NCBI RefSeq assembly: GCF_000485595.1
Contig: NW_014577070.1
Span: forward strand, 1,082,771 to 1,109,054
DNA from: Priapulus caudatus
Lineage: Eukaryota > Priapulida > Priapulimorpha > Priapulimorphida > Priapulidae
Length of the DNA: 26,284 nucleotides
Direction of reading: 5' to 3'
In this document: piece after piece, positions 11,858 through 21,894 of the stretch
Numbering within the stretch: the stretch's first letter is position 1
How the letters are laid out: every line of letters starts with the position of its first letter
Translations under genes and position numbers: made by a program
The notes under the pieces: model-generated
Seen by the model: the letters and a program-made list of their open reading frames with translations, nothing else
What the model was told of the DNA's origin: nothing
The model's database searches: none

Positions 11858-13188
11858 GTTCAAGTTGATGGTCCATACGGGGGCGGTAATCAGGAATGGT
11901 ACAAGTACGAGGTGGCCGTCATGATAGGAGGCGGGATCGGTGTCACCCCGTACGCATCTATACTGTCGGATCTTGTCTACGGAACATCTACGAATCGCTA
12001 CAGGGGCGTCACATGTAGAAAGGTGACATTCAACGTGTAATCGCGTATACTAGAAGGAAACGCCAATAGTGTCCTTTATAGACAGGTGTTCGTTCTATAG
12101 AGGTGGTTTCACTGTATAAATGCCACCCAACGGTAATGCCAAAACAGACCTTTACACAGTTGTCTGTTTTACAGAGGTGTTCGTTAATACACGCTCGATT
12201 TCATTTTCGAGCGCATCTCGCTTTCTGCGCTAAATCATAACACGAGCGCCATCTAGCGGCACAAATCGAGAATATGTTCAACAGGGTGATATAGTGTGTA
12301 CTCACGTTATACGTACATGTACATATCAACGTCCGTGTACATACGCATAGGTGTACTTCCTCTGGATATGCCCCACCCATCGCAGCTGGGAATGGTTTGT
12401 GGACGTGTTGCGTAGCGTTGAGGAACGGGATATCATGGACGTCATAGACGTTCACATCTTCATCACGCAATACTTCGACAACTTCGATCTTAGAACCATG
12501 CTGCTGGTATGTAAGATCGCGATGCATGTCCATCATCGTGTGTTTTCACTTCACATTTCACTTGAAATAATTCAATTTTGTAAAGGACGAATAAAAGATT
12601 TCCACTCGAGCTTATTGTTACATTGCTGTAAAATCTCGGCTTCATAAAATTAATTTTTTATATAAATTCGCTATATTTGCATCGGTAATGTAATAGCAAT
12701 CCTAAGCCAAACAAGAGAATTGCGCTCTTCTCCCCTTTTGTTACCGCACAATTTCCATGTTAATCCCACTTCTTTACTATAGTTAAAATATATAAAATGT
12801 CACTTGTAAGACTGCAGAAGTACTATTAATCACGTTCTATTTTTTTCGTTTCTAGTACATATGTGAAAAGCATTTCCAATCGTTCTTCAAGCGGAGTATA
12901 TTCACCGGCTTGAAGGCTAAAAATCACTTCGGTCGGCCACAGTTCGCCGAAATCTTCAAGTTTGTGCGAGCCAAACATCCACGTGTAAGTCTCAAATTCA
13001 TCATAATAACATATCCGAGAGCGAAGTTCGAACGAGTAGTATGATTACACGAGGTGTGAAATATTAACTATATATTTGAGAGTGTGAACAGTAACAGTAT
13101 ATCATATCAATAGCATCATAATTATATACGTTCAAATGTGTGTCAGACTGTTACAAGCACATAAATAAATGATGCTCTCTTGATCATA

Positions 13189-13224
<36 letters not shown>

Positions 13225-13641
13225 CAATAGAAAAATATAATGAGGTGTCAAATTTTAATTAGAATGATTTCGAGAGTATGACTCTTTATCAGGCTATAAG
13301 AGAAACAATAAAATGAAATAACCTTGTATAGCCTGATGAAGAGACATGCTCTCAAAAGCATGTTAATTAAAATTTGACAGCCCATATATTATTCTATTGT
13401 TCTATATTTATATATGTATATATATATATACATGTGTGTGGGGGTGCTTGCATGCGTGCGTAAGTGCGTGTGTGTGTATATATATATAATGTGTGTATTT
13501 CAATTTGTCACTCAGGTAAATAGAGTGGGCGTTTTTAGCTGCGGACCACCTGCTCTCACAAACTCCATCGGCAGCGCATGCGCAGAAGTGAACACGACCC
13601 GCCAACTTCCGAACTTTATGCACTTCTATGAGAACTTTTAA
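11858..13641 (+). CDS. Dual oxidase (DUOX-like), last four exons, 5' part absent
   Basis: C-terminal NADPH-binding half of a NADPH oxidase. Exons are 11858-12022, 12351-12506, 12856-12984 and 13516-13641: 191 codons plus a stop, all phase 0 with canonical splice sites. Exon 1 has VDGPYGGGNQEWYKYEV then the nucleotide-binding GGGIGVTPYASIL. Exon 2 has WEWFVDVLR and HIFITQYFDNFDLRT. Exon 3 has YICEKHFQ and FTGLKAKNHFGRP. Exon 4 has VGVFSCGPP and the terminal HFYENF. The FDLRT/YICEKHFQ stretch and the YENF end fit DUOX rather than NOX1-4. DUOX is a membrane flavocytochrome that passes electrons from NADPH to O2 and makes H2O2; that is family knowledge. The peroxidase-like, EF-hand and membrane domains are not in the window. 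The FAD-binding exon appears only in the left arm. A possible polyadenylation signal is at 13909-13914. Confidence 0.9.
12061..12190. mobile_element. Possible pogo/Tigger-type DNA transposon fragment in DUOX intron
   Basis: Read on the minus strand, 12116-12061 begins TACAGTGAAACCACCTC and continues with the TATAGAACGA and CCTGTCTATAAAG steps typical of pogo-like terminal repeats. A related stretch (ACAGACCTTTACACAG, TTTTACAGAGG) follows to 12190. No transposase is present. The assignment rests on the motif alone. The left-arm copy is at about 9235-9363. Confidence 0.4.
13221..13406. mobile_element. Fold-back (MITE-like) element in a TA microsatellite
   Basis: Arms 13221-13298 and 13327-13406 are imperfect inverted repeats, each beginning AGAACAATAG at its outer end and ending AGGCTATA at its inner end, around about 28 bases. 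TA repeats lie on both sides. There is no coding capacity. The noisy left-arm copy is at about 7900-8102. Each arm contains a CTGAT(G/A)A-AGAG-CTCT stretch that recalls a degenerate hammerhead core. Confidence 0.65.
13408..13500. repeat. TA and TG microsatellites beside the fold-back element
   Basis: Alternating TA, TG and GCGT tracts directly outside the right end of the fold-back element, just before the last DUOX exon. Confidence 0.9.
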
Positions 13642-14055
13642 ATATGGCAGATTCAGTCCACACTGTATATACAATCTAACTCTGTGTTTATTTAACGCTG
13701 TCGAGAATTTAGTTTGCAGTTTTTAACAGCTACTACACTGCTGTAAACTTGGGAGAGTTTTGAGTCACAGTTCCACACGTCCGTCAATATCTAGCCCCTC
13801 ATGCCAAAGACACGATCGGATTAGAACGATCACCATTGCCAGTCGTCCGACTCATGAAGGAATATTCCTATTCTGACCGAAGGAGCGGTTTAGTAACATT
13901 TGACCAGAAATAAATGAATGAGAACAAAACGTAATTAGGACTGTTAGTAGGAAACCTGCTGAATATTAAATTATTACTAATGACCAATGTTAATTGAAAA
14001 ATTGTTTTTCGTTTATAAATTAAAATGAAGAGGCAAAACTTGCATAGATAATATC

Positions 14056-14097
14056 AGGAGTGAATAATAGAGAAATCTCTATTATTAACTCCTGATT
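14056..14097. repeat. Short near-perfect palindrome
   Basis: Two arms of about 19 bases (TCAGGAGTGAATAATAGAG and its complement with one mismatch) around AAAT, in the spacer between DUOX and hemerythrin B. The left-arm copy is at about 7162-7207. It could be a MITE remnant or a 3' processing structure for the convergent genes. Confidence 0.6.
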
Positions 14098-14979
14098 ATA
14101 TTATATATAGTGTGTATGTATGTTCGCGCATGTGTGCGTGCGTGCGTGTGTTCACGCGTACGAGTGCATGCATGCTTGTGTACGTGGTTGTGTATATGTG
14201 ATATACATGCATGAACAATGCATAAAATATTTAACTTAATAAACTAATCCGAAACTTTCCATAATTCCATATTCTTTCTTTTTTCCGCGTTGAGCCAATT
14301 TGGGGTTTATAATTTTGTTATCACGTGTGGCGGGTTTTTGCAATCTATTTGCGGTAGTTTTGCTCTTTACCAGCGTACACTAATGTTGTCGATTATTTTT
14401 ATAATGTAGCTGTAACTAACGCTTTTGTATATCTTTAGATTTTCTCTCTACATAATAACATATGTTCATTTCATCCTTGCATTAGAGAAGTCATTAAATG
14501 TGAAACAAGTGAAACAAAACATTAATATGTGAGAGACAAATGGATTTTATTGAATTGGAATTTAAACAAAGAAGCGCTAAATTCAATGTTTGAATATATT
14601 TGTGAATAATATGTAAAAACAACATGTATATAACTCATGATGAACTTACGGAAGGTTAGGTAGTAGCGGTATATACTAACGTATTGCCATGGCGTTTTCG
14701 AAATAGGAAATTGAAACTGGAAACAACTGGCAATTTTGAATAGAAAATTATCGGTAGCCTATGTATTAGCTGGGAACGCAATCGCTTACATGCGTGATGT
14801 GTAGGCATTTCACGATAACAATTGCTTACCCATGCAAAGTACATTGTGTTTCAGTTAGAAAGCTGTGACAATAGCTAAGTTCGTATATAGTAAATGGTCC
14901 GGAAAGCTCTGCGTATTGCAGCGATGGTCAGCTGTGCAGAGAAAGAGACAGCGAATCGAAAAACATTGGGCGTCACATC

Positions 14980-15441
14980 TTACAGCTTGCCTCTGTACGC
15001 GAAGTCAATGTTCTTGATGTGCTGCACCAGCCTGTAATGAGAAGAGAGGGGAGTGTAGTTGAACCGCATTAAAGCGGTATTTACTCGTAATTGCGTGATT
15101 TTTTTCTCTAGCTATGCTGTTTGCCTCCATCGGAGATGAGCCACGGACGATGAGAAGGAGCACACAGCGAGAAGCAAACTAAGTGGTGGTTAGTGCGCGT
15201 ACTGCGTTCGCACGAGCAGATATTGTGAATTAATTTTGCTTGGCGTGTTCGATATCACACGTACCAGTTCTTGCAGAAGAAGATTTCCTCGTCGGTTACC
15301 GGGGCGGACAGCTTGCCAAGATGGGCAATGAATCCGTCGTGGTGTTCCTTGTGCTCCTTGAAGCCGGCGTAGTTTGCCCTGCTCATGATGGTCTAGCAAG
15401 AAAATCATAGAGTGGTCTATTAATAGTCAGGTTTACACACA

Positions 15442-15516
<75 letters not shown>

Positions 15517-15517
15517 G

Positions 15518-15583
<66 letters not shown>

Positions 15584-16006
15584 ACATAACATTCAACATT
15601 CAACATTAATAAGCACTTGAAGTGTAATAGCTACAGTAATGTACCGACACATTCGACCTACCTGCTCGTAGTTGAAGTGGGAAACCATCAGATCCAGGCA
15701 CTTCTTCAGAGCGGCCTTTGAGTTGCGGTTGGTACCAATAGCAAAGAGGCTCTGGAAGAGACCCTTGTGCTCATCGTCCAGACGTTCGTACTGAAAGCAA
15801 AACCAGCAAATACAATAGGGTTGTCAATAAAAGCTATATAAAATTTCATTTTACATCGCGGTGCCAACGTTCAATATATTATGAAGAAATGATGACCTTA
15901 GGGCAAACCATCGTCAGCTATTATACAAACGTATGCATTTTCGACTTACGAACACCATGAAGCTGGTCTCCCATCGGTATGGCTCGGGGACTGCGTAGTT
16001 CGCCAT
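14980..16006 (-). CDS. Hemerythrin B, complete four-exon gene
   Basis: Second intact hemerythrin, 121 residues, on the minus strand. Exons in transcription order are 16006-15950, 15790-15662, 15392-15265 and 15031-14980, with canonical splice sites and the same intron phases as hemerythrin A. The protein opens with ANYAVPEPYRWETSF. It keeps all seven ligands: His in DDEHKGLF, His and Glu in SHFNYEQ, the HxxxH pair in FKEHKEHHDGF, and His and Asp in VQHIKNID. It ends YRGKL. Intron 2 holds a long CA microsatellite (15434-15588). A TATATAAG box lies about 80 bases upstream of the ATG. It is head to head with hemerythrin A across 2.4 kb and convergent with the DUOX exons. It differs from A at many residues, so the two are distinct paralogs. 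Confidence 0.95.
15434..15588. repeat. CA microsatellite in hemerythrin B intron 2
   Basis: A nearly pure CA dinucleotide tract of about 155 bases, broken once by GGGC at about 15515. Confidence 0.98.
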
Positions 16007-16084
16007 CTTGCTCACTGTGCTTTCTGAACACGAGTAGAATCTCTGAGTGCAAATTCAGGATGCTGGTCAAACGACGCGCTGGAC

Positions 16085-16092
16085 CTTATATA
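16085..16092 (-). promoter_or_regulatory. TATA box of hemerythrin B
   Basis: TATATAAG on the minus strand, about 80 bases before the ATG. It is preserved in the noisy left copy at 4941-4948. Confidence 0.65.
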
Positions 16093-17286
16093 GGAAGATC
16101 AGATCAAAGAAATGTGTCATCGTCCAAGGGGGTGGTGGCATGTGTTCACCTGATGAAAAGATAATGGTTTCGATCGTTTTTTCTTCTTTTCGTGTGTGTA
16201 AAGTGTCGGTGTTCTTTCTCGTATAATTCCTTATCTAATTGTCCTGAAAAATCGTCATGTTGTACGTAATTATGTTGATGTGATTCTAATTAACAACCCT
16301 AAGTATGACTTGGACACCCCTCCTGCGATATTGTAACCCCTATATGACATCTATCGCAGGATGCATGCTGTCTACGTGAGTAAGGTCAGGCGTCCTCCTC
16401 TCGAACCTGGCAAGACAGCGTTTTGGGGGCAAGTTTTTTTGTCACGAGTGAAGATTATCACGTTTTTATCATGAGCTATTTTACGTCGGTCATATGTTGT
16501 GTTCTCTGTGAACTATGCGTTAGGGTAACTAACTGTTACCAATGATTTATTACACCCAGCTGTAATATATTCAATTGCAATAACGTAACTAACTAATAGA
16601 TATAAAATATATACACATTGGCGCCAACAATAAAAAGGGGGTGAAATTAGAGGGATATTAAAGAGGTGTGAAGAAAACAATATGTAAAGAAGGTGATCAT
16701 TAGGGTTATATATCTTTGATTCAACAATTTCATAAGCTTATGAGAAATAGACTATATAGTTTCTACTGTGGCACTGCCTGTGCTCGACTCAATACGAATG
16801 CATGTTAATTAATTCATGTGTCATTTTATCCGAAGGAAATCGTGTGTTTTCCGGGGCTTCAAAGTATCCATCCTACGGTATATATACTACGGTGTTATGA
16901 CATGTAACATTTTACACTTTTAACACTTTCTCCTATCGTGTAGAGATTATGTGCTAGCGATTATAGAAATCGTCAGGAATACTATAAGAAATACATTGTG
17001 TTAATAAGGATAAAGATGACATAAATGTAACTTTCGTGGAAAATCCAAAGTTGACATCTCGCTTAACAAGCATAACGGAAAAGCGAAGGAATTAGATGGA
17101 TACGCATCAGCCAACGTGTGCGAACTCATGCCAGCTCATATCGAACACAGAAAGAGAGCGCGAGTTAAAAAAAAAATTTATCATGATGCTGGGATTCTAA
17201 CTTGTTCACTGCACTTCTATTACACCATTTAGCAGACGTTTCTGGTCGATTATATCGGTACATTTCACAGCGCGGGCTCTATATGC

Positions 17287-17287
<1 letters not shown>

Positions 17288-17322
<35 letters not shown>
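17288..17322. repeat. TA microsatellite
   Basis: TA tract in the intergenic region between hemerythrins A and B. The left copy near 3590-3625 is shorter and interrupted. Confidence 0.95.
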
Positions 17323-18331
17323 CATGTAAACGTATATTAGACATGTGAATTCACGTTAATCAAGATAATGACGTAATAAAAGAAAGGCGAGTTTTGTTTT
17401 CAATTGGTTGTTTACAGTTGCTTTTTTTATTTAATAGTTTCAATTAAACTTTGTTGTAATAAGTATGGATGTGGCAGCTAACTTAGAATTATATAGAGAC
17501 TATAGAGAAGCTTTCTTCGGAGTTGATGTAGCATACAGTAATCATATATCGTTAGGCCATAAAGCCGTTCGTAAAACAGACGTTTTGTTGACGATTGGTG
17601 TGAGTATAACTGAAAGGCTTTAGCGTTTAGCAGCTCTTTATGGCGGACCGCCACGACCTGTTACGGTGTTAACATATCTGACTTACAATCTTTTATTTGT
17701 TAAGACGAGCTCCTGATATGTTATAATACGCTTTCTATTCACGCCTACAAAGTGCACAATTTCTGTCATGTCTCACTATATCCACCTATAACCAAAGTGT
17801 GTATTGTACATCACCTCAAAAATCCTTCATGCAACATATGCACACCGCTGACGTTATTTTTTTTTAATGATTTACAGTGAGAGATTAATACTACGAGGCG
17901 AATGGGGTCACGCTACTTGTTAAAATCAAGGGTCAAATTTAATAGCGATCGAGCCAACAGTTTTTGTGGCGGCGATAAAAATACAGACTAGATTAAAGTA
18001 AAACTAAAAAAACTTTGCTGTCTTCCTGTTTTCGACATGAGAAGACCTGAGTTCACGCACGTAGGCCGCTTGCATCCTGCTATGGGTGACCAACGGGTTC
18101 ACGAAATGGCAAACGGGGGTCTTGCTATATACACAATATCCATTATTGTCGGTATATTAACAATCATAACGTGTTTTTACACGCGCTCGACATTTTTAAT
18201 CACGATAGACAGCAGAATAATGTTTACCTGGGCAAGGAAGCAGGTAGGTCAAGAAATGTGGCGTCTTCTACTCGGGCACACGACTTGGATAACACCCGGA
18301 GCGAGGACGCGATTCTTCGGTCCAGTCTACC

Positions 18332-18337
18332 TATAAG
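18332..18337 (+). promoter_or_regulatory. TATA-like box of hemerythrin A
   Basis: TATAAG lies 95 bases before the ATG and is followed by a GC-rich stretch. Position and spacing match the boxes before hemerythrins B and C. Confidence 0.6.
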
Positions 18338-18426
18338 AGACCCGCCCGCGGCGTCATCATCGTCAGCCTTGCATTGGTACAAGATTCATCTCGTGTTCAG
18401 TCAGCACAGTGGAAACAACCATCACC

Positions 18427-19528
18427 ATGCCTTACACAGTACCTGAGCCGTATTGCTGGGACAAGAGCTTCATGACTTTCGTAAGTACTTGCGGAATCGA
18501 TCTCGTTAATCTGCACTATATTCGTGTAGATTGTCGTACGTGTATTGCTGGCCGAGCTACATGTGTTTGCATAATTATTAATCAAAAACATTTATTAATT
18601 ACTTATTAATTAAAACGCTAGGCTATAACTAGCTTTTGCTTCAGAAACTGTTTAGAATTTGATTAATTTAATTTAATTATTAGAACCATTTTTGGATTCC
18701 TGCTTCTTCATCGCGAACCTATCTGTAATGGTCAGAGTTTACCTGTTTTTAGTACGACCAGATCGACAACGAGCACAAGGGACTTTTCCAGGGTCTTTTC
18801 GATGTTGGCGTGTACCCTGGCAGCGTTGAGACTCTGAGGAAGTGCAATGAGCTGATGGCTGCCCACTTCGCCTACGAACAGGTTCGTTTAATTTTCCTAT
18901 CATGCGTACCCGCAATTTGACTGTAATAAGTATTAAAGCGTTCAATTAGGCAGCGCGTTTCCCCAAAAAAACTTTTTACTCTGCGCACTAATCAGAATAC
19001 CTATGTAAATATCTACGACTCGTTGAATCGGTTATTTTATTGCGCATTCAAAAAACTCGTTTTCATTCCTGTATTCGTTTGCCACGTCGTTAAACTAGTG
19101 GCTTTGTCGTGTTGCAGTCGATGATGCTGAAGGCTAGCTACCCAGAGTACGCCCACCACAAGGCTGCTCACGATGGCTTCCTGACTACTCTCGGCAAGTT
19201 GGAATGCCCGGTCAACGCATCCGACGTCGACTACGCCAAGGACTGGTGCGTTTCACTGAAGATTTTCTCGCTCTCTTTATATAATGCTCAGGGATAATAC
19301 AGCGTGTATTTCGTCAGAGTTCGTTTTAACTCTAGCACGTGGCGTTCACGAGTGGTAAAGGAAACGCGTTTTGTGACACGTTCTTTCCGTCGATATAACG
19401 AGAGTTAATTGGTTTTTAATTGTCGGCTTAGAATACTTTTTGAATTTTATTAACTCCCATTTATTTATCGTTGCAGGTTGGTGCAGCACATCAAGACCGT
19501 TGACTTCCCATACAGAGGCAAGCTGTAA
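18427..19528 (+). CDS. Hemerythrin A, complete four-exon gene
   Basis: Non-haem di-iron oxygen carrier of 120 residues, the usual size for metazoan hemerythrin. Exons are 18427-18480, 18753-18881, 19118-19245 and 19477-19528, all with GT donors and AG acceptors and a continuous frame. The start is the ATG that opens the family's typical N-terminus (VPEPYCWDKSF). All seven iron ligands of the family are visible: His in NEHKGLF, His and Glu in AHFAYEQ, two His spaced HxxxH in HHKAAHDGF, and His and Asp in VQHIKTVD. It ends in the conserved YRGKL. The family folds as a four-helix bundle in coelomic cells or muscle and binds O2 reversibly; that is family knowledge. A TATA-like box lies 95 bases upstream, and a possible AATAAA signal is at 19910-19915. 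It is divergent from hemerythrin B. The mirrored left-arm copy is broken. Confidence 0.95.
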
Positions 19529-21332
19529 AGAGTAACTCGCGATTGTGTAGTACTGTCCATCAGCCTTTAACGATTTCAGAACATTCGCATCTGGCAGTGC
19601 CATACTCATAATGTAAAAATTAAAATTCAGTGGTATATCTGTTCACGTTCTCGAACGTGTAAATACTAAGATATGCCTTAATTTCCTGGTGTAAATAGGC
19701 GTTATCCTGCACTAGTATGTGCTATCTTTCCGGAAATTCTTTCACATTTTGTATTGCCGAAATCATCAAAAACATTAAAAACCATTTACGTGCAAACCAA
19801 TGTTACGTATTTGTTTATTTTTTCTAGTTAATTTCCTTATTTACCTTTCCTTGCTTTATATACATGAATGAGCGTGATATCACTATATACCAGTAAAAAC
19901 GTGTGCATTAATAAATAATCTCGCAAAATAAATATTCATACTTTACACATAAATTGTAAACAACTGTAAACATAGACACCTATTCGCAAAATTGCATCTT
20001 AAGACATTTTTAAATAAGAATGATATGGAAATTTATTAATAATATGTTATTTGCATAACAAATTACTAAGTTTGAAATTGTTATTATTTGATGTAATGGC
20101 TAGTAATGTTTTCTTTCCAATTCAACTTATAAATGAGCGACAACCGTAAAAGTTATAATGGAGCTGTTATAATTTCACTCTGCTAAAAGCTTTTTACTAA
20201 AGCTACTAAAGCAAAAACTACTAAAGCTTTACGTTCTATAACGAGATACTAAGACCTAACGCATGTGAAAGAAAATTCAATAAAAAATATAAGGACATGC
20301 GAAATAATATAATAATAAATAAATAAACAGGAAATAATCTGACATGCTATGCTATGCAATATATGAACCTACGCTAAAAGTATAGTGCGTCTGCTAACCT
20401 GCAGGCCCCAATACCGAGTGATAGATTGCTCATATATACGCACAATGAACATACGCAAACGCTGAATTTCAACTTCAATTTAAATTTAAATTCAACGTCG
20501 ATTTTCAACTTCATTGCCCATGTAAACTGGTCAATTCACGTGTCTGTGTTGACCGCGCGATGGCGCTACGAGCTCAATTCTATATTACTGTGTATTTGAA
20601 AACCGGATATGTTGCAGACGATTGTCGACCGGGTGGTCAGGTGTGAAATGTGTGTATATTTTGGTTGGTTGTATATATGGTTGGTAGTGCGAAAAACTAT
20701 TCTACCATCAGACGTATTTATTTCATCTGGCAATTTTTTCGGGTATAATGAACGCTCATTGTCAGTACGTCGGGTGTCGTATTTATTTCTATTTATATAG
20801 AAATTTACACCGAGTAGACTTCCTTCACTCAGCTGTATATTATAAGCTGTTATTATATACAGCTCAGTGGTATACTTGCAACCGGCTATACTAGGAGCCT
20901 ATTCTGGTGTACGTCGACATATGTTGCGTTGGTGAATTGCTGAATGAAGCAGCGATATTCATTAATGTCTGAAGGATTCGTTAAAGTCTTCTAACGTTTT
21001 ATCGAATGCAAATGATTACTCTTGCGTAAAGATCGAAGTTTTCATTTCTATCGAAACTTTTCCCATACTTGCTAAAGGAATTTAAACATTTAACTTGCTT
21101 AGATAATTATTGTATTGCCTGTACTGACATTGTCTTTTGCTATGACATTATAATGCTGGTATTGTAGATGTGAAACGAAATTAAAGAAAACTACATTGAC
21201 AAATTAATTGCGTAATCAAATTATTTGTTTTTAATTTGACACAAAATAGAAGGCTGTGGTACTATAACATGATGCGAGTCTCGTATCTATCAATACTGAA
21301 TATGTTAGGAAATTATTATAGTTTATAAAATA
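19529..21332. other. Convergent spacer of hemerythrins A and C, crossing the palindrome edge
   Basis: AT-rich. The part to about 20557 is mirrored at 1-1112; the rest is single-copy in this window. No exon was recognised. A GATGGCGCTACGAGCTC stretch lies just outside the palindrome edge. Confidence 0.65.
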
Positions 21333-21894
21333 CATCTTTAAACCCTTGGTCGCTAGAATTGGTTTTAAAGAATCAGCTAAAAGTCATTTTACTATATTCC
21401 GAAACGTGCTTTAGTGATAAATTGCAGATTAAATGAAAGGTTTAAAACGAAAGATTGCCAATTATAATCTCGATCATTGACCGTTGCGGATAAATTGAAA
21501 ACGTTAATTTCATCCAATTGCGAACATTTTAATTCAATAGAGATTATTAAAATATCGTCGCAGGCGCGAGATAAGATTCATTAACACCTGTTTCCCAACT
21601 TCAAGATGACAGAATAGGAATGAACTTCGGCCGCCCAGGCTCTGTAATTGTCGAATATTCCAACTAGCTCTTACAACTTTCCTTTGTATAACATGTCGTA
21701 GTTTTTGATGTGCTGCACCAACCTGTAATTCGAATCCCCACGGGGTAAATGTACATATGCATAACCACGTCAGAAATCCTACGAACAAGTTTTTGATATC
21801 AAGAATACCTTGTCCGGACTTGCCTCTAAGAACAAGAGCACGTATGAAACCAATATTGCCTCATTTTCTCATGCAATTGCACGTATTTTGAACC
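21333..21894. repeat. Tandem duplication, first copy (3' end of hemerythrin C)
   Basis: This block, starting ATCTTTAAACCCTTGG, recurs at 25711 with only a few substitutions and small indels. It covers 3' flank, the last exon and the start of intron 3 of hemerythrin C. Sequence before 21333 does not match sequence before 25711, so this edge is a duplication boundary. Confidence 0.9.

Larger units (their letters stand above)
16007..18426. promoter_or_regulatory. Divergent intergenic region of hemerythrins A and B
   Basis: 2.4 kb between the start codons of two head-to-head hemerythrin genes. It has a TATA-like box near each end and a TA microsatellite at 17288-17322. No exon was recognised inside it. 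A shared bidirectional control region is possible; the sequence shows only the arrangement. Confidence 0.55.
11677..20557. repeat. Right arm of giant inverted repeat (clean copy)
   Basis: This is the counterpart of the left arm, with open frames and canonical splice sites in all twelve exons of DUOX, hemerythrin B and hemerythrin A. Similarity to the left arm fades inward at about 11677 (the TAACATAAAGG stretch) and runs outward to about 20557. There the left arm meets the window edge. Confidence 0.92.

Noticed and set aside
12023-12040. Read-through extension of the first right-arm DUOX exon (VTFNV then stop)
   Set aside because: The GTGACA at 12023 works as a donor. Joining to 12351 restores the expected CRKVYFLW sequence in frame, while the read-through stops at once.
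15383-15592. Cys/Val-rich open frame on the minus strand
   Set aside because: It is the translation of the CA microsatellite inside hemerythrin B intron 2. The same applies to the Cys/Val and Thr/His frames at 5437-5744 and 22103-22501.
18037-18336. 99-codon open frame upstream of hemerythrin A
   Set aside because: It ends within the promoter next to the TATA box, has no recognisable domain, and looks like chance coding in a GC-richer stretch.
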